A DNA stretch of 64,000 nt from Dyella monticola (lineage in GTDB: Bacteria > Pseudomonadota > Gammaproteobacteria > Xanthomonadales > Rhodanobacteraceae): contig NZ_QRBE01000001.1 in the NCBI RefSeq assembly GCF_003363155.1, positions 310,001 to 374,000 of the forward strand, in the 5' to 3' direction. The notes beneath the pieces were generated by a model. The model had not been told where the DNA came from and made no database searches. It worked only from the letters and a program-made list of their open reading frames with translations. Of this stretch, positions 54,967 through 63,645 are shown in pieces. How positions within the stretch are numbered: position 1 is the stretch's first letter; each line of letters begins with the position of its first letter. Made by a program: the position numbers and the translations under genes.

Positions 54967-55701
54967 TCAGAAATCGCCGTGCAGCGCCTGCAGGGCCGCC
55001 AGCGCCGCCAGCCCCGCCGTTTCCGTACGCAGAATCCGCGGGCCTAGGCGCAGCCCTTGAAAACCAGCTTCACGCAACGAGGCGGTATCACGCTCACCCA
55101 AGCCGCCTTCCGGCCCCACCACCAGCAACGCGCCGGTGGCACCCAGGCGCACATCGCGCGCCCGTAACGTTCCTTCTGGGAGCAAGGCCAGGCGCTGCGT
55201 ATCGCTGTCCGCCAGGCCATCCAGCCAGGTCTGCAACGGTTGCGCGGGCATCACGTGCGCAATCCGCACGCGGCCGCTTTGTTCGCACGCGCTGGCGGCC
55301 ACCGCCTGCCAATGCTGCAAGCGTTTTTCCGCGCGCGCAGCATCCAGTTTCACCTCCGAGCGTTCCGTAAAGAGCGGCACGATGCGCGCAACGCCCAGTT
55401 CGGTGGCTTTCTGCACGATCAGGTCCATCTTTTCGCCGCGCGCAACAGCTTGCGCCAGGGTGAGCTGGAGCGGGGATTCGTTCGCAATTTCCTCGCGGCT
55501 GTCGATCCGGATGATCACATCGCGCTTGCCCACGCTCGTAAGCGTTGCGCGGTAGTCGTAACCGTCGCCGTTGAATACCGTGAGCGCGTCGCCCGCATTC
55601 ATGCGCAGCACGCGCGCCACATGTTCGGCGGCTTGCGCAGGCAACGCCAGGTCCATAGCGAGCGCCAGGGGTTGATCGATGTGAATGCGGGTCGTGCGCA
55701 T
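54967..55701 (-). CDS. rsmE: 16S rRNA m3U1498 methyltransferase
   Basis: The 244-residue SPOUT methyltransferase modifies U1498 in the ribosomal decoding centre. An N-terminal PUA-like domain precedes the trefoil-knot domain with LLVVGPEGGLGERD and LRLGPRILRTETAGLAAL, which bind S-adenosylmethionine. It converges on the Chp operon and is divergent from the small secreted protein gene. Confidence 0.94.
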   Translation of the reverse strand: MRTTRIHIDQPLALAMDLALPAQAAEHVARVLRMNAGDALTVFNGDGYDYRATLTSVGKRDVIIRIDSREEIANESPLQLTLAQAVARGEKMDLIVQKATELGVARIVPLFTERSEVKLDAARAEKRLQHWQAVAASACEQSGRVRIAHVMPAQPLQTWLDGLADSDTQRLALLPEGTLRARDVRLGATGALLVVGPEGGLGERDTASLREAGFQGLRLGPRILRTETAGLAALAALQALHGDF

Positions 55702-55865
55702 GAGCGTTCGAAGGAAGCCGGTTGTTCAGGGTACCGCCGATGTGTATTCAGCCATCTGAACACAAGCGTTGTCCATGGGGCTTGCGATGGAGCGGGTGGC
55801 GTATCAGCATGGTCTAACCCCGTAAGGCTCGCCGTTTCCCCACGCTGCGAGCGAGGAGGTTTTCC

Positions 55866-56186
55866 ATGTCCAGACTGCTTCTTTCCGCCGCCCTGTTGAC
55901 GCTTGGGTTTGCAACACCGCTATGGGCGCAGAACCAGAATGCGCCCATGAGCGGTACATCGCCCACCGCCCCCACGGCCAACCATTCGCCGATCAAGCCG
56001 GGTGATCGCAACTGCATACGCGATACGGGCAGCCTGATTCCTGCCAAGAAAGGCGAGTGTCTGCCAGTGACAGGGCGCTCCTATAGCAAGAGCGATATAG
56101 ATGCCACAGGGGCCCGGACCTTAGGTCCAGCGCTGAGAGACCTTGATCCCGCGATTACCTTGCACGGTAACCAAGCCGGCAATTAG
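55866..56186 (+). CDS. Small secreted hypothetical protein
   Basis: No family recognised. The 106-residue product has a clear signal peptide (MSRLLLSAALLTLGFATPLWAQ) and a mature part of about 85 residues with two cysteines (DRNCIRD and GECLPV) framing a short Gly/Lys loop, suggesting one disulfide. GAGGAGG lies at good spacing before the ATG, supporting translation. It is isolated between divergent rsmE and convergent bioA. Confidence 0.75.
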   Translation: MSRLLLSAALLTLGFATPLWAQNQNAPMSGTSPTAPTANHSPIKPGDRNCIRDTGSLIPAKKGECLPVTGRSYSKSDIDATGARTLGPALRDLDPAITLHGNQAGN

Positions 56187-56225
56187 TGCGGTTTTCGGGT
56201 CTGCGAAAAGGAACGGGCTGAGCAG

Positions 56226-57593
56226 TCAGTCGTCCTTGACGGCGCGCGCTATGCCCGTGACGGCCACATCCACGAGATGGTCGATCTCACTTTCGCCCAC
56301 CACGTAAGGCGGCATGACGTAGATCACGTTGCCCAATGGACGCAGCAGCGCGCCGTGTTCCAGTCCGTGCAGATAGACGCGCAGGCCGCGTCGTTCTTCG
56401 GCAGGAAAATCGCGCCGCGTGGCCTTGTCGGCTACCAGCTCAACGGCGGCGATCATGCCTCGTTGACGCACGTCAGCAACGTTCGGATGGTCGCGTAGCG
56501 ATGCAAGCCGTTTAGCCAGATGTGCCGACAACATGCGGTTGCGTTCGAGCACTGGCTCATCACGAAAAATCGCCAGCGTTTCCAGCGCGGCGCGACATGC
56601 CAGCGGGTTGCCGGTGTAGCTGTGCGAATGCAGGAACGCCTTGCCCGCGTTGTATTCCGCGTAAAACGCATCATAGACATGTTGCGTCGTCAGCACCGCC
56701 GAAAGGGGCAGCGTACCACCCGTCAGTCCCTTGGACAGGCACATGAAATCCGGTGCGACGTGCGCCTGCTCACACGCGAACAGCGTACCGGTGCGCCCAA
56801 AGCCCACGGCGATTTCGTCAGCGATGAAATGTACGCCGTAGTGATCGCACAATGCGCGCAGCCCGGTGAGATAGCTGGGGTGATGCATGCGCATGCCGCC
56901 TGCGCATTGCACCAGCGGTTCCACGATCACCGCGCACGTTTCGTGCGCATGGCGCTCCAGCAAAATGCGCATGGCTTCCAGGCGACGCGTGGCGACCTGC
57001 TCCGGCGATTCACCGGGTTCGGCCTCATATGCATCCGGCGAGGGCGCGAGAATGGGCGTGAGCAGCAGTGGTGCGTAGGTCTTGCGATACAGCGCCACAT
57101 CGCTGACCGACAACGCGCCGAGCGTTTCGCCGTGATAGCTGCCTGTGAGTGCGATAAAGCGAGTCTTCTCACCATGCCCCTGGTTGAGCCAATAGTGAAA
57201 GCTCATCTTGAGCGCCACTTCGACCGCTGCCGAGCCGTTGTCGGCAAAAAAGACCTTCTCCAGGCCCGGCGGCGTGATCTGGACCAACTGCTCGGCCAGC
57301 TCGATCGCCACCGGATGCGTGAAGCCGGCAAAGATCACGTGTTCCAGTGTCCTGGCCTGCTCGGCCAGCGCGGCGGCGATGCGCGGGTTGGCGTGGCCGA
57401 ACAGATTGGTCCACCAGGAGCTGATCCCATCCAGGTAGCGGCGCCCCTGCGCGTCGATCAGCCAGGGACCTTCGCCGCGCACGATCGGCACCATGGGTAC
57501 GTGCTGGTGATCGTGCATCTGCGTGCAGGGGTGCCAGATATGGCGCAGGTCGCGCTGGGCGAGGGCGGCGTTCGCATCGAGCTGATCGGTCAT
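56226..57593 (-). CDS. bioA: Adenosylmethionine-8-amino-7-oxononanoate aminotransferase
   Basis: This 455-residue PLP enzyme makes 7,8-diaminopelargonate in biotin synthesis, using S-adenosylmethionine as amino donor. IWHPCTQMHDH, LDGISSWWTNLFGH and LSKGLTGGTLPLSAVLTT (PLP lysine) are diagnostic for BioA. ATG 57593 is chosen because family members begin close to it; the open frame extends to 57764. Other bio genes are not adjacent. Confidence 0.95.
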   Translation of the reverse strand: MTDQLDANAALAQRDLRHIWHPCTQMHDHQHVPMVPIVRGEGPWLIDAQGRRYLDGISSWWTNLFGHANPRIAAALAEQARTLEHVIFAGFTHPVAIELAEQLVQITPPGLEKVFFADNGSAAVEVALKMSFHYWLNQGHGEKTRFIALTGSYHGETLGALSVSDVALYRKTYAPLLLTPILAPSPDAYEAEPGESPEQVATRRLEAMRILLERHAHETCAVIVEPLVQCAGGMRMHHPSYLTGLRALCDHYGVHFIADEIAVGFGRTGTLFACEQAHVAPDFMCLSKGLTGGTLPLSAVLTTQHVYDAFYAEYNAGKAFLHSHSYTGNPLACRAALETLAIFRDEPVLERNRMLSAHLAKRLASLRDHPNVADVRQRGMIAAVELVADKATRRDFPAEERRGLRVYLHGLEHGALLRPLGNVIYVMPPYVVGESEIDHLVDVAVTGIARAVKDD

Positions 57594-57693
57594 CGGGCTA
57601 TGATCGGGGTAGCGGCGGTGCTGCTCAAGCATTGACACCACGGGTTTTTCGCTGAAGACCGGTGTCCGCGCCGCATTTCTAGGCGTTTTGCAG

Positions 57694-57722
57694 GGCGCGA
57701 ACGCGCGCCTGGGCGCTTTTTT
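57694..57722 (+). promoter_or_regulatory. Two overlapping hairpins and a T tract in the gspN leader
   Basis: GGCGCG-AACG-CGCGCC (57694-57709) overlaps GCGC-CTGG-GCGC (about 57705-57716), which is followed at once by TTTTTT. The two stems cannot form together. The arrangement looks like an intrinsic terminator with a competing hairpin, about 20 bases before the gspN start, with no plus-strand gene upstream. Attenuation is possible but unproven. Confidence 0.35.
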
Positions 57723-57742
57723 GTATCCCGTTGGAGTGGGTA

Positions 57743-58513
57743 GTGAAACGATGGTTTGCCGCATTAGTGATCGCGATATTGGTCCTGGCCGCGCTGGTTT
57801 GGTTCATGCCGGCGCGGTGGGCCTTGCCCTGGCTGCAAGCGCAGCTACGTGGCGTGCGCGTGGAAGGCGTGAGCGGCACGGTATGGGAGGGGCGGGCGGA
57901 GCAGGTGTCCATCGCGGGCGGCCCGCAGCTCGGCAGCCTTGCATGGACGCTCTCGCATCGCGCCCTGCTGGGTCAGATCCGGGCTCACGTGGACCTGCGC
58001 CAGCCGCAGTTGCGCTTGCAGGGGCAGCTAGAGCGTGCCTCGTCCACGCAGATCGACCTCAGTGACGTGACCCTGACGATGGCTATGAGCATGCTCGGCC
58101 CGCAACCCTTGCTGCGCGGGCAGCCGCAAGGTCAGCTCGATCTGCAGGCTCCGCAGGTGCAACTGCAAGGCTATTGGCCGATGCAGCTCGATGCGGCCGG
58201 TACCTGGTCCCATGCCGTGATGCGCACGCCTGCGGGCCATGTGCCGCTGGGCACGTTACGGCTGGCGGTGACCGGTCAGGCGGGGGTGCTGCACGCCACG
58301 CTCAGCGACGACGGCACCGGAGCCGTACAGACGGCTGGACGGCTATCTCTCAGTCCGCTGGGTTGGGATCTGGACCTGCGCCTGGTCCCGCGCCGCGATG
58401 ATCCGGTGGTGCGGCCGTGGCTCGAGAGCCTGGGCAAGCCCGCAGCGGACGGCACGCTCGAACTCCGCTATCGTGGCGGTTTGGCGCAATGGAATACGAC
58501 CCGAACATCATGA
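57743..58513 (+). CDS. gspN: Type II secretion system protein N-like
   Basis: The 256-residue protein has one N-terminal membrane helix (about 6-25) and a periplasmic beta-rich domain with VSGTVWEGRAEQV, a typical GspN/AsmA-like motif. GspN is an accessory, often dispensable, part of type II secretion. GTG 57743 is chosen because GGAG precedes it. No other gsp genes are in the window, so this copy is detached from its system. Its stop overlaps the next start (ATGA). Confidence 0.78.
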   Translation: MKRWFAALVIAILVLAALVWFMPARWALPWLQAQLRGVRVEGVSGTVWEGRAEQVSIAGGPQLGSLAWTLSHRALLGQIRAHVDLRQPQLRLQGQLERASSTQIDLSDVTLTMAMSMLGPQPLLRGQPQGQLDLQAPQVQLQGYWPMQLDAAGTWSHAVMRTPAGHVPLGTLRLAVTGQAGVLHATLSDDGTGAVQTAGRLSLSPLGWDLDLRLVPRRDDPVVRPWLESLGKPAADGTLELRYRGGLAQWNTTRTS

Positions 58514-59295
58514 ACGACCAGCCATGGGAGGCGGCACTGAACGCCGCGCGCGAAGCTGCAGAAGCCGCCGGTGAAGTAATTCGGCATTACTGGCGTCGCG
58601 GCGTGGAGGTGGAAATCAAGTCCGACGCCACGCCCGTCACGGTGGCAGACCGCGAAGCAGAGCAGGCGATACGTAACATCCTCGCCTCGGCGCTGCCGGG
58701 TGCGGCGATCTATGGCGAGGAATTTGGCCTGGACGACGATCATGCCGAACGGCTCTGGCTGGTCGATCCACTCGACGGCACCAAGAGCTTCGTGCGTCGC
58801 ACGCCTTTTTTCTCCACCCAGATCGCGCTGATGCACAAGGGCGAACTGGTGTTGGGCGTGTCGAGTGCGCCGATCTATGGCGAAACGATGTGGGCGAGTC
58901 TCGGTGGTGGTACGTGGTTCAACGGCGAGCGTGTTCGCGTCGCACCCACGTTCGATATGGCGCAGGCGTCGCTTTCCATCGGCAACGTCAAGACGCTTAC
59001 TGCCGATGCGCGCTGGCAGGTGTTGGGCGCGATGATCCGCGACAGCAACCGCATTCGCGGTTATGGCGATTTTTGTCACTATCACCTGCTTGCACGTGGC
59101 GCCCTGGACCTGGTGATCGAGTCGGATGTGAACATCCTCGACGTGGCCGCGCTGGCGGTGATAGTGCGCGAAGCGGGCGGCGTGTTCACGGATCTGGAGG
59201 GCAAGTCGTTGAATCTCGATACACGCAGCGTGCTGGCCGGAACGCCCGCCATCCACGCGCAGGCGCTGCAGCGTTTTGCGATGGCCAACGCGTAG
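58510..59295 (+). CDS. hisN: Inositol-monophosphatase family phosphatase, histidinol-phosphatase-like
   Basis: The 261-residue Mg-dependent phosphatase has the family metal sites YGEEFG and LVDPLDGTKSF, and the second metal motif DVAALAVIVREAGG (lacking the usual leading W-D, as NILDVA). Overall it resembles HisN, which dephosphorylates histidinol phosphate, but IMPase-fold enzymes are promiscuous. It overlaps the end of gspN by 4 bases. The product gene cysQ-like at 59891 is a paralogue. Confidence 0.8.
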   Translation: MNDQPWEAALNAAREAAEAAGEVIRHYWRRGVEVEIKSDATPVTVADREAEQAIRNILASALPGAAIYGEEFGLDDDHAERLWLVDPLDGTKSFVRRTPFFSTQIALMHKGELVLGVSSAPIYGETMWASLGGGTWFNGERVRVAPTFDMAQASLSIGNVKTLTADARWQVLGAMIRDSNRIRGYGDFCHYHLLARGALDLVIESDVNILDVAALAVIVREAGGVFTDLEGKSLNLDTRSVLAGTPAIHAQALQRFAMANA

Positions 59296-59298
59296 CCC

Positions 59299-59327
59299 GG
59301 TTCCCTGTTCCCCGTACCCCGTTCTCC
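59299..59327. repeat. GGTTCCCTGTTCCCCGT-type intergenic repeat
   Basis: A short low-complexity run of imperfect TTCCCYGT units lies between two genes. A related stretch in opposite orientation is at about 33017-33043. It is probably slippage-prone simple sequence. Confidence 0.4.
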
Positions 59328-59340
59328 TTACAATTCCGAT

Positions 59341-59907
59341 ATGCCACCTCGCTACCCTATCATCCATGCGACGCGCGACCTCGACTCCAGCCGGTTTCTC
59401 CGCGCCGAGCAGGTGGATCTGGAGTTTTCCAACGGTCAGCGGCGCACTTTCGAACGCTTGAAGGGCCATGGCCTGGGCGCGGTGATCATCGTGCCGATGC
59501 TCGATGACGAAACCGTGTTGCTGGTGCGCGAATACGGCGCCGGCGTGGATCGCTACGAACTGGGGCTGCCAAAGGGCCGTCTCGACAAGGATGAAACCGT
59601 GGAGCAGGGCGCCGACCGCGAGCTGAAGGAAGAAGTCGGCTACGGCGCACGCAAGCTCAAGATCCTGCACAACCTCTCGCTGTCGCCTTCCTACATGACG
59701 CACATGGCGCACGTGGTGCTGGCGCAGGATCTCTACCCCGAGCGCCTGGAGGGTGATGAGCCCGAGCCGCTCGAAGTGGTGCCCTGGAAACTTTCCGAAC
59801 TGCACAACCTGGTCTCGCGGGACGATGTCACCGAAGGCCGCTCCATTGCCGCGCTTTTCCTTGCGCGCGAATACCTTGCCGGACGCCTGCGTGACCCACA
59901 CACCTGA
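59341..59907 (+). CDS. nudE: ADP-sugar/NADH-type Nudix hydrolase NudE
   Basis: The 188-residue Nudix hydrolase has a full Nudix box: GLPKGRLDKDETVEQ followed by REL-KEEVGYG, fitting GX5EX7REUXEEXGU. NudE in E. coli cleaves ADP-ribose, Ap3A and NADH. Its end overlaps the cysQ start by 17 bases. The pairing with CysQ may reflect shared clearing of nucleotide phosphates. Confidence 0.9.
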   Translation: MPPRYPIIHATRDLDSSRFLRAEQVDLEFSNGQRRTFERLKGHGLGAVIIVPMLDDETVLLVREYGAGVDRYELGLPKGRLDKDETVEQGADRELKEEVGYGARKLKILHNLSLSPSYMTHMAHVVLAQDLYPERLEGDEPEPLEVVPWKLSELHNLVSRDDVTEGRSIAALFLAREYLAGRLRDPHT

Positions 59908-60712
59908 TCATCCACTCCTGCTCGACATCGGCTTGCTGGCACGCCGCGCGGGCGACGCCATCATGGCCATTTACCGCGAAGACTTCGATGTCGAAATGAA
60001 GTCCGATCATTCACCCCTGACCGCCGCCGATCTGGCCGCGCAGAAGGTTATCGTCGCGGGCCTTGCGGAGCTCGATCCCGTGCTGCCCGTGGTGTCGGAG
60101 GAAGCAAGCCAGCTTCCGTGGCAGGAGCGCCACGCATGGTCGCGTTACTGGCTGGTCGATCCGCTGGATGGCACGCGCGAATTCGTCAAGCGCAATGGCG
60201 AATTCACCGTCAACATCGCGCTTATTGAAAACGGCAAGCCGGTGCTGGGCGTGGTGCTCGCGCCTGTCACCGAGGAATTGTTCGCAGCCGCGCGCGGATA
60301 CGGCGCGTGGTGGCAAGTTCAACGCGATGCAGAGTGGGAGCGCATTTCCACGCGCGAGCTTGCCAATCCGCCGGTCGCTGCCGGCAGTCGCTCGCATGGC
60401 GGTTCGTCAGAACTCACGCTGCGCCGTTTGCTGGGTGAGGAATTCCAGTTGCATGCGCTGGGTTCGTCGCTGAAGTTCTGCCTGATCGCACGCGGTTCGG
60501 CCGATGTTTATCTGCGCCGCGGCCCTACCAGCGAGTGGGACACCGCCGCCGCGCAATGCGTACTGGAAGAGGCCGGTGGCGCAGTGCTCGATCTCAACGG
60601 TGTACCGCTGCACTACAACCGTGGCGAATCGTTGCTCAATCCGGAATTCCTCGCCGTGGGCGACGCGGGTATCGACTGGGCCGCACGCCTGCGTGAAGCG
60701 GGATTGCCGTGA
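59891..60712 (+). CDS. cysQ: 3'(2'),5'-bisphosphate nucleotidase CysQ
   Basis: The 273-residue IMPase-fold enzyme recycles 3'-phosphoadenosine 5'-phosphate from sulfate assimilation. PVVSEEASQ, LVDPLDGTREFVKRNGEFTVNIAL and SEWDTAAAQCVLEEAGG are the metal-binding motifs and match CysQ closely. GTG 59891 is chosen; the frame is open back into nudE, but those residues are out of family. Translation is likely coupled to nudE. Confidence 0.92.
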   Translation: MTHTPDHPLLLDIGLLARRAGDAIMAIYREDFDVEMKSDHSPLTAADLAAQKVIVAGLAELDPVLPVVSEEASQLPWQERHAWSRYWLVDPLDGTREFVKRNGEFTVNIALIENGKPVLGVVLAPVTEELFAAARGYGAWWQVQRDAEWERISTRELANPPVAAGSRSHGGSSELTLRRLLGEEFQLHALGSSLKFCLIARGSADVYLRRGPTSEWDTAAAQCVLEEAGGAVLDLNGVPLHYNRGESLLNPEFLAVGDAGIDWAARLREAGLP

Positions 60713-60756
60713 CATTTCCCACCTCGTCGCCGGTGCGACGGTCATGAGGAACGTGG

Positions 60757-61566
60757 ATGGATTCCGCTAAACGGCACAGCCTCGCCGACCTGCTTGCCAT
60801 CATGGCGCGCTTGCGCGATCCGCAGAGTGGCTGTCCGTGGGATCTGCAGCAGGATTTCAGCACCATCGCGCCCTACACCATCGAAGAAGCCTACGAAGTC
60901 GCCGAGGCCATCGATCGCAAGGATTGGCATGATTTGCGCGCCGAACTCGGCGACTTGCTCCTGCAAGTGGTGTTCCACTCGCAGATGGCGAAAGAACGAG
61001 GTCTGTTCGATTTCGACGACGTGGCACACGCCATCAGTGACAAGATGCTGCGTCGTCATCCGCACGTATTCGGCGATGTCACGTATGCCGACGTCGAGGA
61101 ACAGAAGCGCGCCTGGGACGAGATCAAGGCGACCGAACGCGCCGCGAAAAGCGCAATCCCTGACGACAGCGTGCTTGCCGGCGTCTCGCGCGGCCAGCCC
61201 GAATGGCAGCGCGCGCTAAAGCTGCAACAGCGTGCCGCCACGCTCGGTTTCGATTGGCCCGACCATCGGCCGGTGATTGGCAAGCTGCACGAAGAGCTGG
61301 CCGAAGTCGCCGTCGAGTTCGAGGCCGGTTCCGACCCGGCCCGGCTGGAAGACGAGATCGGCGACGTGCTCTTTGTGGCGGTCAACCTGGCGCGTCATGC
61401 CGGGGTGGATTTTGCCCGGGCACTCAAAGGCGCCAACGCCAAGTTCGAGCGCAGATTTCGCCGTATGGAACAATTGGCCGCCGGAAAGGGTGGCTCGCTT
61501 TCCTCGCTGGCGCTGGACGAACAGGAAGCACTCTGGCGGCAAGCCAAAGCCGAGGAACATCGTTAG
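60757..61566 (+). CDS. mazG: Nucleoside triphosphate pyrophosphohydrolase MazG
   Basis: The 269-residue protein has two MazG repeats, each with the E-x-x-E...E-x-x-D metal motif: EEAYEVAEAI...ELGDLLLQVVFHSQMA in the first and HEELAEVAVEFE...DEIGDVLFVAVNLARHA in the second. It hydrolyses NTPs and, in E. coli, lowers ppGpp during starvation. It follows cysQ by 44 bases. Confidence 0.95.
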   Translation: MDSAKRHSLADLLAIMARLRDPQSGCPWDLQQDFSTIAPYTIEEAYEVAEAIDRKDWHDLRAELGDLLLQVVFHSQMAKERGLFDFDDVAHAISDKMLRRHPHVFGDVTYADVEEQKRAWDEIKATERAAKSAIPDDSVLAGVSRGQPEWQRALKLQQRAATLGFDWPDHRPVIGKLHEELAEVAVEFEAGSDPARLEDEIGDVLFVAVNLARHAGVDFARALKGANAKFERRFRRMEQLAAGKGGSLSSLALDEQEALWRQAKAEEHR

Positions 61567-61645
61567 GGCGGTCCAGTGGGGCGAGCCTTCAACCTTTTAT
61601 CCGCGCCACGCATCTGAAGTCATCGAACACTCCGGGAGATCTCGC

Positions 61646-62419
61646 ATGCGTTACCTACTTGCTTTGTTGGTCCTCTTGCCGCTATCCGCCATGGGGGCGG
61701 AATGCCGGTACTCCGCGCCCCGCGACCTGCATGACGATCTGAACGGCGTGCACCGCGTAGAAATCGAACTGCACAGCCAGGACCTGCATTTGGCCGGCAG
61801 CAACAGCGCGGCCGGGCTGCAGCTCAGTGGGCGCGCCTGCGCCTCCTCGCAGGAGCAGCTGGACAATCTGCAAGTCACCTCGCATCGCGAGGGTGATCAG
61901 CTCATCATTGAAGTCGGCGAACACCACAGTTTCAATGTGCGCGTATTCGGTGTCTCTTACGCTTACCTCGACCTGCAAGCCCAATTGCCTGCGAACGTCG
62001 CCGTCAGCGTCGATACCAATTCCGGCGATGCCTACCTCAGCGGATTGACGCAGCTGCAGGTGCATTCCGACTCGGGCGATCTGCACATCAACGATATCTC
62101 CGGCGAAGTGTCCCTTTCGGTTGAATCGGGCGATGCGGAGATTTCCGACGTCGGCAGCCTGCGCGCGGGGTCTGTCGGGTCGGGTGACGTCAAGGCGCGA
62201 AATATCCGCAATGGCGTGAACTTCGGTAGCGTCGGCTCCGGCGATATCACGCTGGAGCACGTGGGCGGCAACGTGTATGTCGGCACGATCGGTTCCGGCG
62301 ACCTGGTGGTGCGGGACGTGCGCGGCGATTTCGTCGTGGGCGCAAAAGGCAGCGGCGACGTCTCGCACAGTGATATTGGCGGCAAGGTAAGCGTGCCGCA
62401 TGATGACGACGATGACTGA
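61646..62419 (+). CDS. Exported DUF4097-like right-handed beta-helix protein
   Basis: The 257-residue product has a signal peptide of about 17 residues (MRYLLALLVLLPLSAMGA). After about residue 115 comes a series of seven SGD-containing repeats spaced 17-19 residues (for example GSGDVKAR, GSGDITLE, GSGDLVVR), the hallmark of DUF4097-type beta-helices, ending in a DDDDD tail. ATG 61646 with GGGAG is chosen; the open frame extends upstream into mazG. Molecular function is unknown; an envelope or ligand-binding role is guesswork. Confidence 0.82.
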   Translation: MRYLLALLVLLPLSAMGAECRYSAPRDLHDDLNGVHRVEIELHSQDLHLAGSNSAAGLQLSGRACASSQEQLDNLQVTSHREGDQLIIEVGEHHSFNVRVFGVSYAYLDLQAQLPANVAVSVDTNSGDAYLSGLTQLQVHSDSGDLHINDISGEVSLSVESGDAEISDVGSLRAGSVGSGDVKARNIRNGVNFGSVGSGDITLEHVGGNVYVGTIGSGDLVVRDVRGDFVVGAKGSGDVSHSDIGGKVSVPHDDDDD

Positions 62420-62423
62420 TCGC

Positions 62424-63560
62424 TCAAGCCAGCAGGCGCGTCACCAGATACACCAGCGGCGCGCAAACCAGCAGGAAGGGTAGCGATACCTCATGAAACA
62501 GCCGCATACCATGCGGCTGTTTTGCCAGGCGCAGCGCAATCAGGTTCGCGAGCGAGCCGATCACCACGCCGAAGCCCCCCACATTCACCGCCACGGCCAG
62601 CGCCAGGGCGTCCTTGGCGCGATCGAGCAGCAGTACGGTCGCCGGTACATTGCTGATCAGCTGCGAGCTGACGATGCCGCTTAGAAAAAGCGCCAGCGGC
62701 TGCTGGACGTTGATCGTGTCGAGCGCGTGGCCGACGATCGGCAGCGTCGCGAAATGGCCCAGTCCGAGAAAAATCGCGGCGAAGGTCGCCATCAGCAGCC
62801 AGTCGATGCATGCGAGCGTGCGGCGCGAAAACAGCGCAAAGCCAATCACCAGCACCAGTGCACCCAGGGGGGCCTGATGGTATTGCATCATCAGCACCAT
62901 CAACGCGAGCGCAAGGATGGATAGCGTTGCCATGGCCCTCGAAACGCCATGGCCGTCGAGCCGGTCGGCATGCAACGCGACCCGTTCTTTCGGCATCCAG
63001 AACCAGGCGAGTGCGGCGACCAGCAAAAACATCACTGCAGCGGCCGGCAACAGATGCATGATGAACGATGGAAACGGTATCTGCGCATGCTGCCAGATCA
63101 AAAGATTCTGCGGATTGCCGATCGGGCTGAGCGTGGAGCCGGCATTCACCGCCAGCGCTTCGAGCACAGCCATGCGCAGGACCGGCAAGTTCGACATGCT
63201 GCCAATGGCCAATGTCAGTGGCACCATCAGGAACAGGCTTACGTCGTTGGTGAGCACCATCGACAGCACCGCCGTCATGCTTACCAACAGCAGTGCGACA
63301 CCGCGCAGTGAATGCACGTGCATGACCAGCATGCCGGCAACGCGCTGCACCAGCCCGCTGTCACGGATGCCCTGGATGGCGATCAGCAAACCCAGCAGGC
63401 CGCACAGCGTCGGTATTTGCAGCCACGTCTTGTAGCGTGACCAGGGTTGCGGATCGACGCAAGCCAGCAGCACGGCGAGGGCTGCGAACAACAGCAGCAG
63501 CCATTCGTGCCTGATGCGCTTGAGCCATGGGTGCCGATTGAACAGGTTAGTGGCCATCAT
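62424..63560 (-). CDS. SLC13/ArsB/NhaD-type (ion transporter superfamily) permease
   Basis: This 378-residue membrane protein has about ten hydrophobic helices and the family signature GSTLSPIGNPQNLLIWQ, plus the mirrored SSQLISNVPATVLLL late in the protein, marking the two inverted re-entrant halves. Substrates in the superfamily include citrate, sulfate, arsenite and sodium; none can be chosen here. ATG 63560 is chosen. The longer frame to 63620 begins inside a palindromic repeat and translates as WIPAIAGMT, a known artefact. Confidence 0.82.
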   Translation of the reverse strand: MMATNLFNRHPWLKRIRHEWLLLLFAALAVLLACVDPQPWSRYKTWLQIPTLCGLLGLLIAIQGIRDSGLVQRVAGMLVMHVHSLRGVALLLVSMTAVLSMVLTNDVSLFLMVPLTLAIGSMSNLPVLRMAVLEALAVNAGSTLSPIGNPQNLLIWQHAQIPFPSFIMHLLPAAAVMFLLVAALAWFWMPKERVALHADRLDGHGVSRAMATLSILALALMVLMMQYHQAPLGALVLVIGFALFSRRTLACIDWLLMATFAAIFLGLGHFATLPIVGHALDTINVQQPLALFLSGIVSSQLISNVPATVLLLDRAKDALALAVAVNVGGFGVVIGSLANLIALRLAKQPHGMRLFHEVSLPFLLVCAPLVYLVTRLLA

Positions 63561-63582
63561 CCGTATCTTTATCTGTGCCGTC

Positions 63583-63602
63583 ATTCCCGCGATAGCGGGA
63601 AT
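63583..63602. repeat. ATTCCCGC-GATA-GCGGGAAT palindromic repeat
   Basis: Perfect 8-base arms and a 4-base loop lie 23 bases upstream of the permease start. The sequence is the common proteobacterial 'TCATTCCCGCGA...GCGGGAATCC' dispersed repeat. Confidence 0.75.
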
Positions 63603-63645
63603 CCACAGGCTCTGATGCACAGGGGAAAGATTTGAATAATCGCTT

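Noticed and set aside
63561-63620. N-terminal extension of the permease gene (WIPAIAGMT)
   Set aside because: It is the translation of a dispersed palindromic repeat, a common false extension; ATG 63560 is in the normal place.
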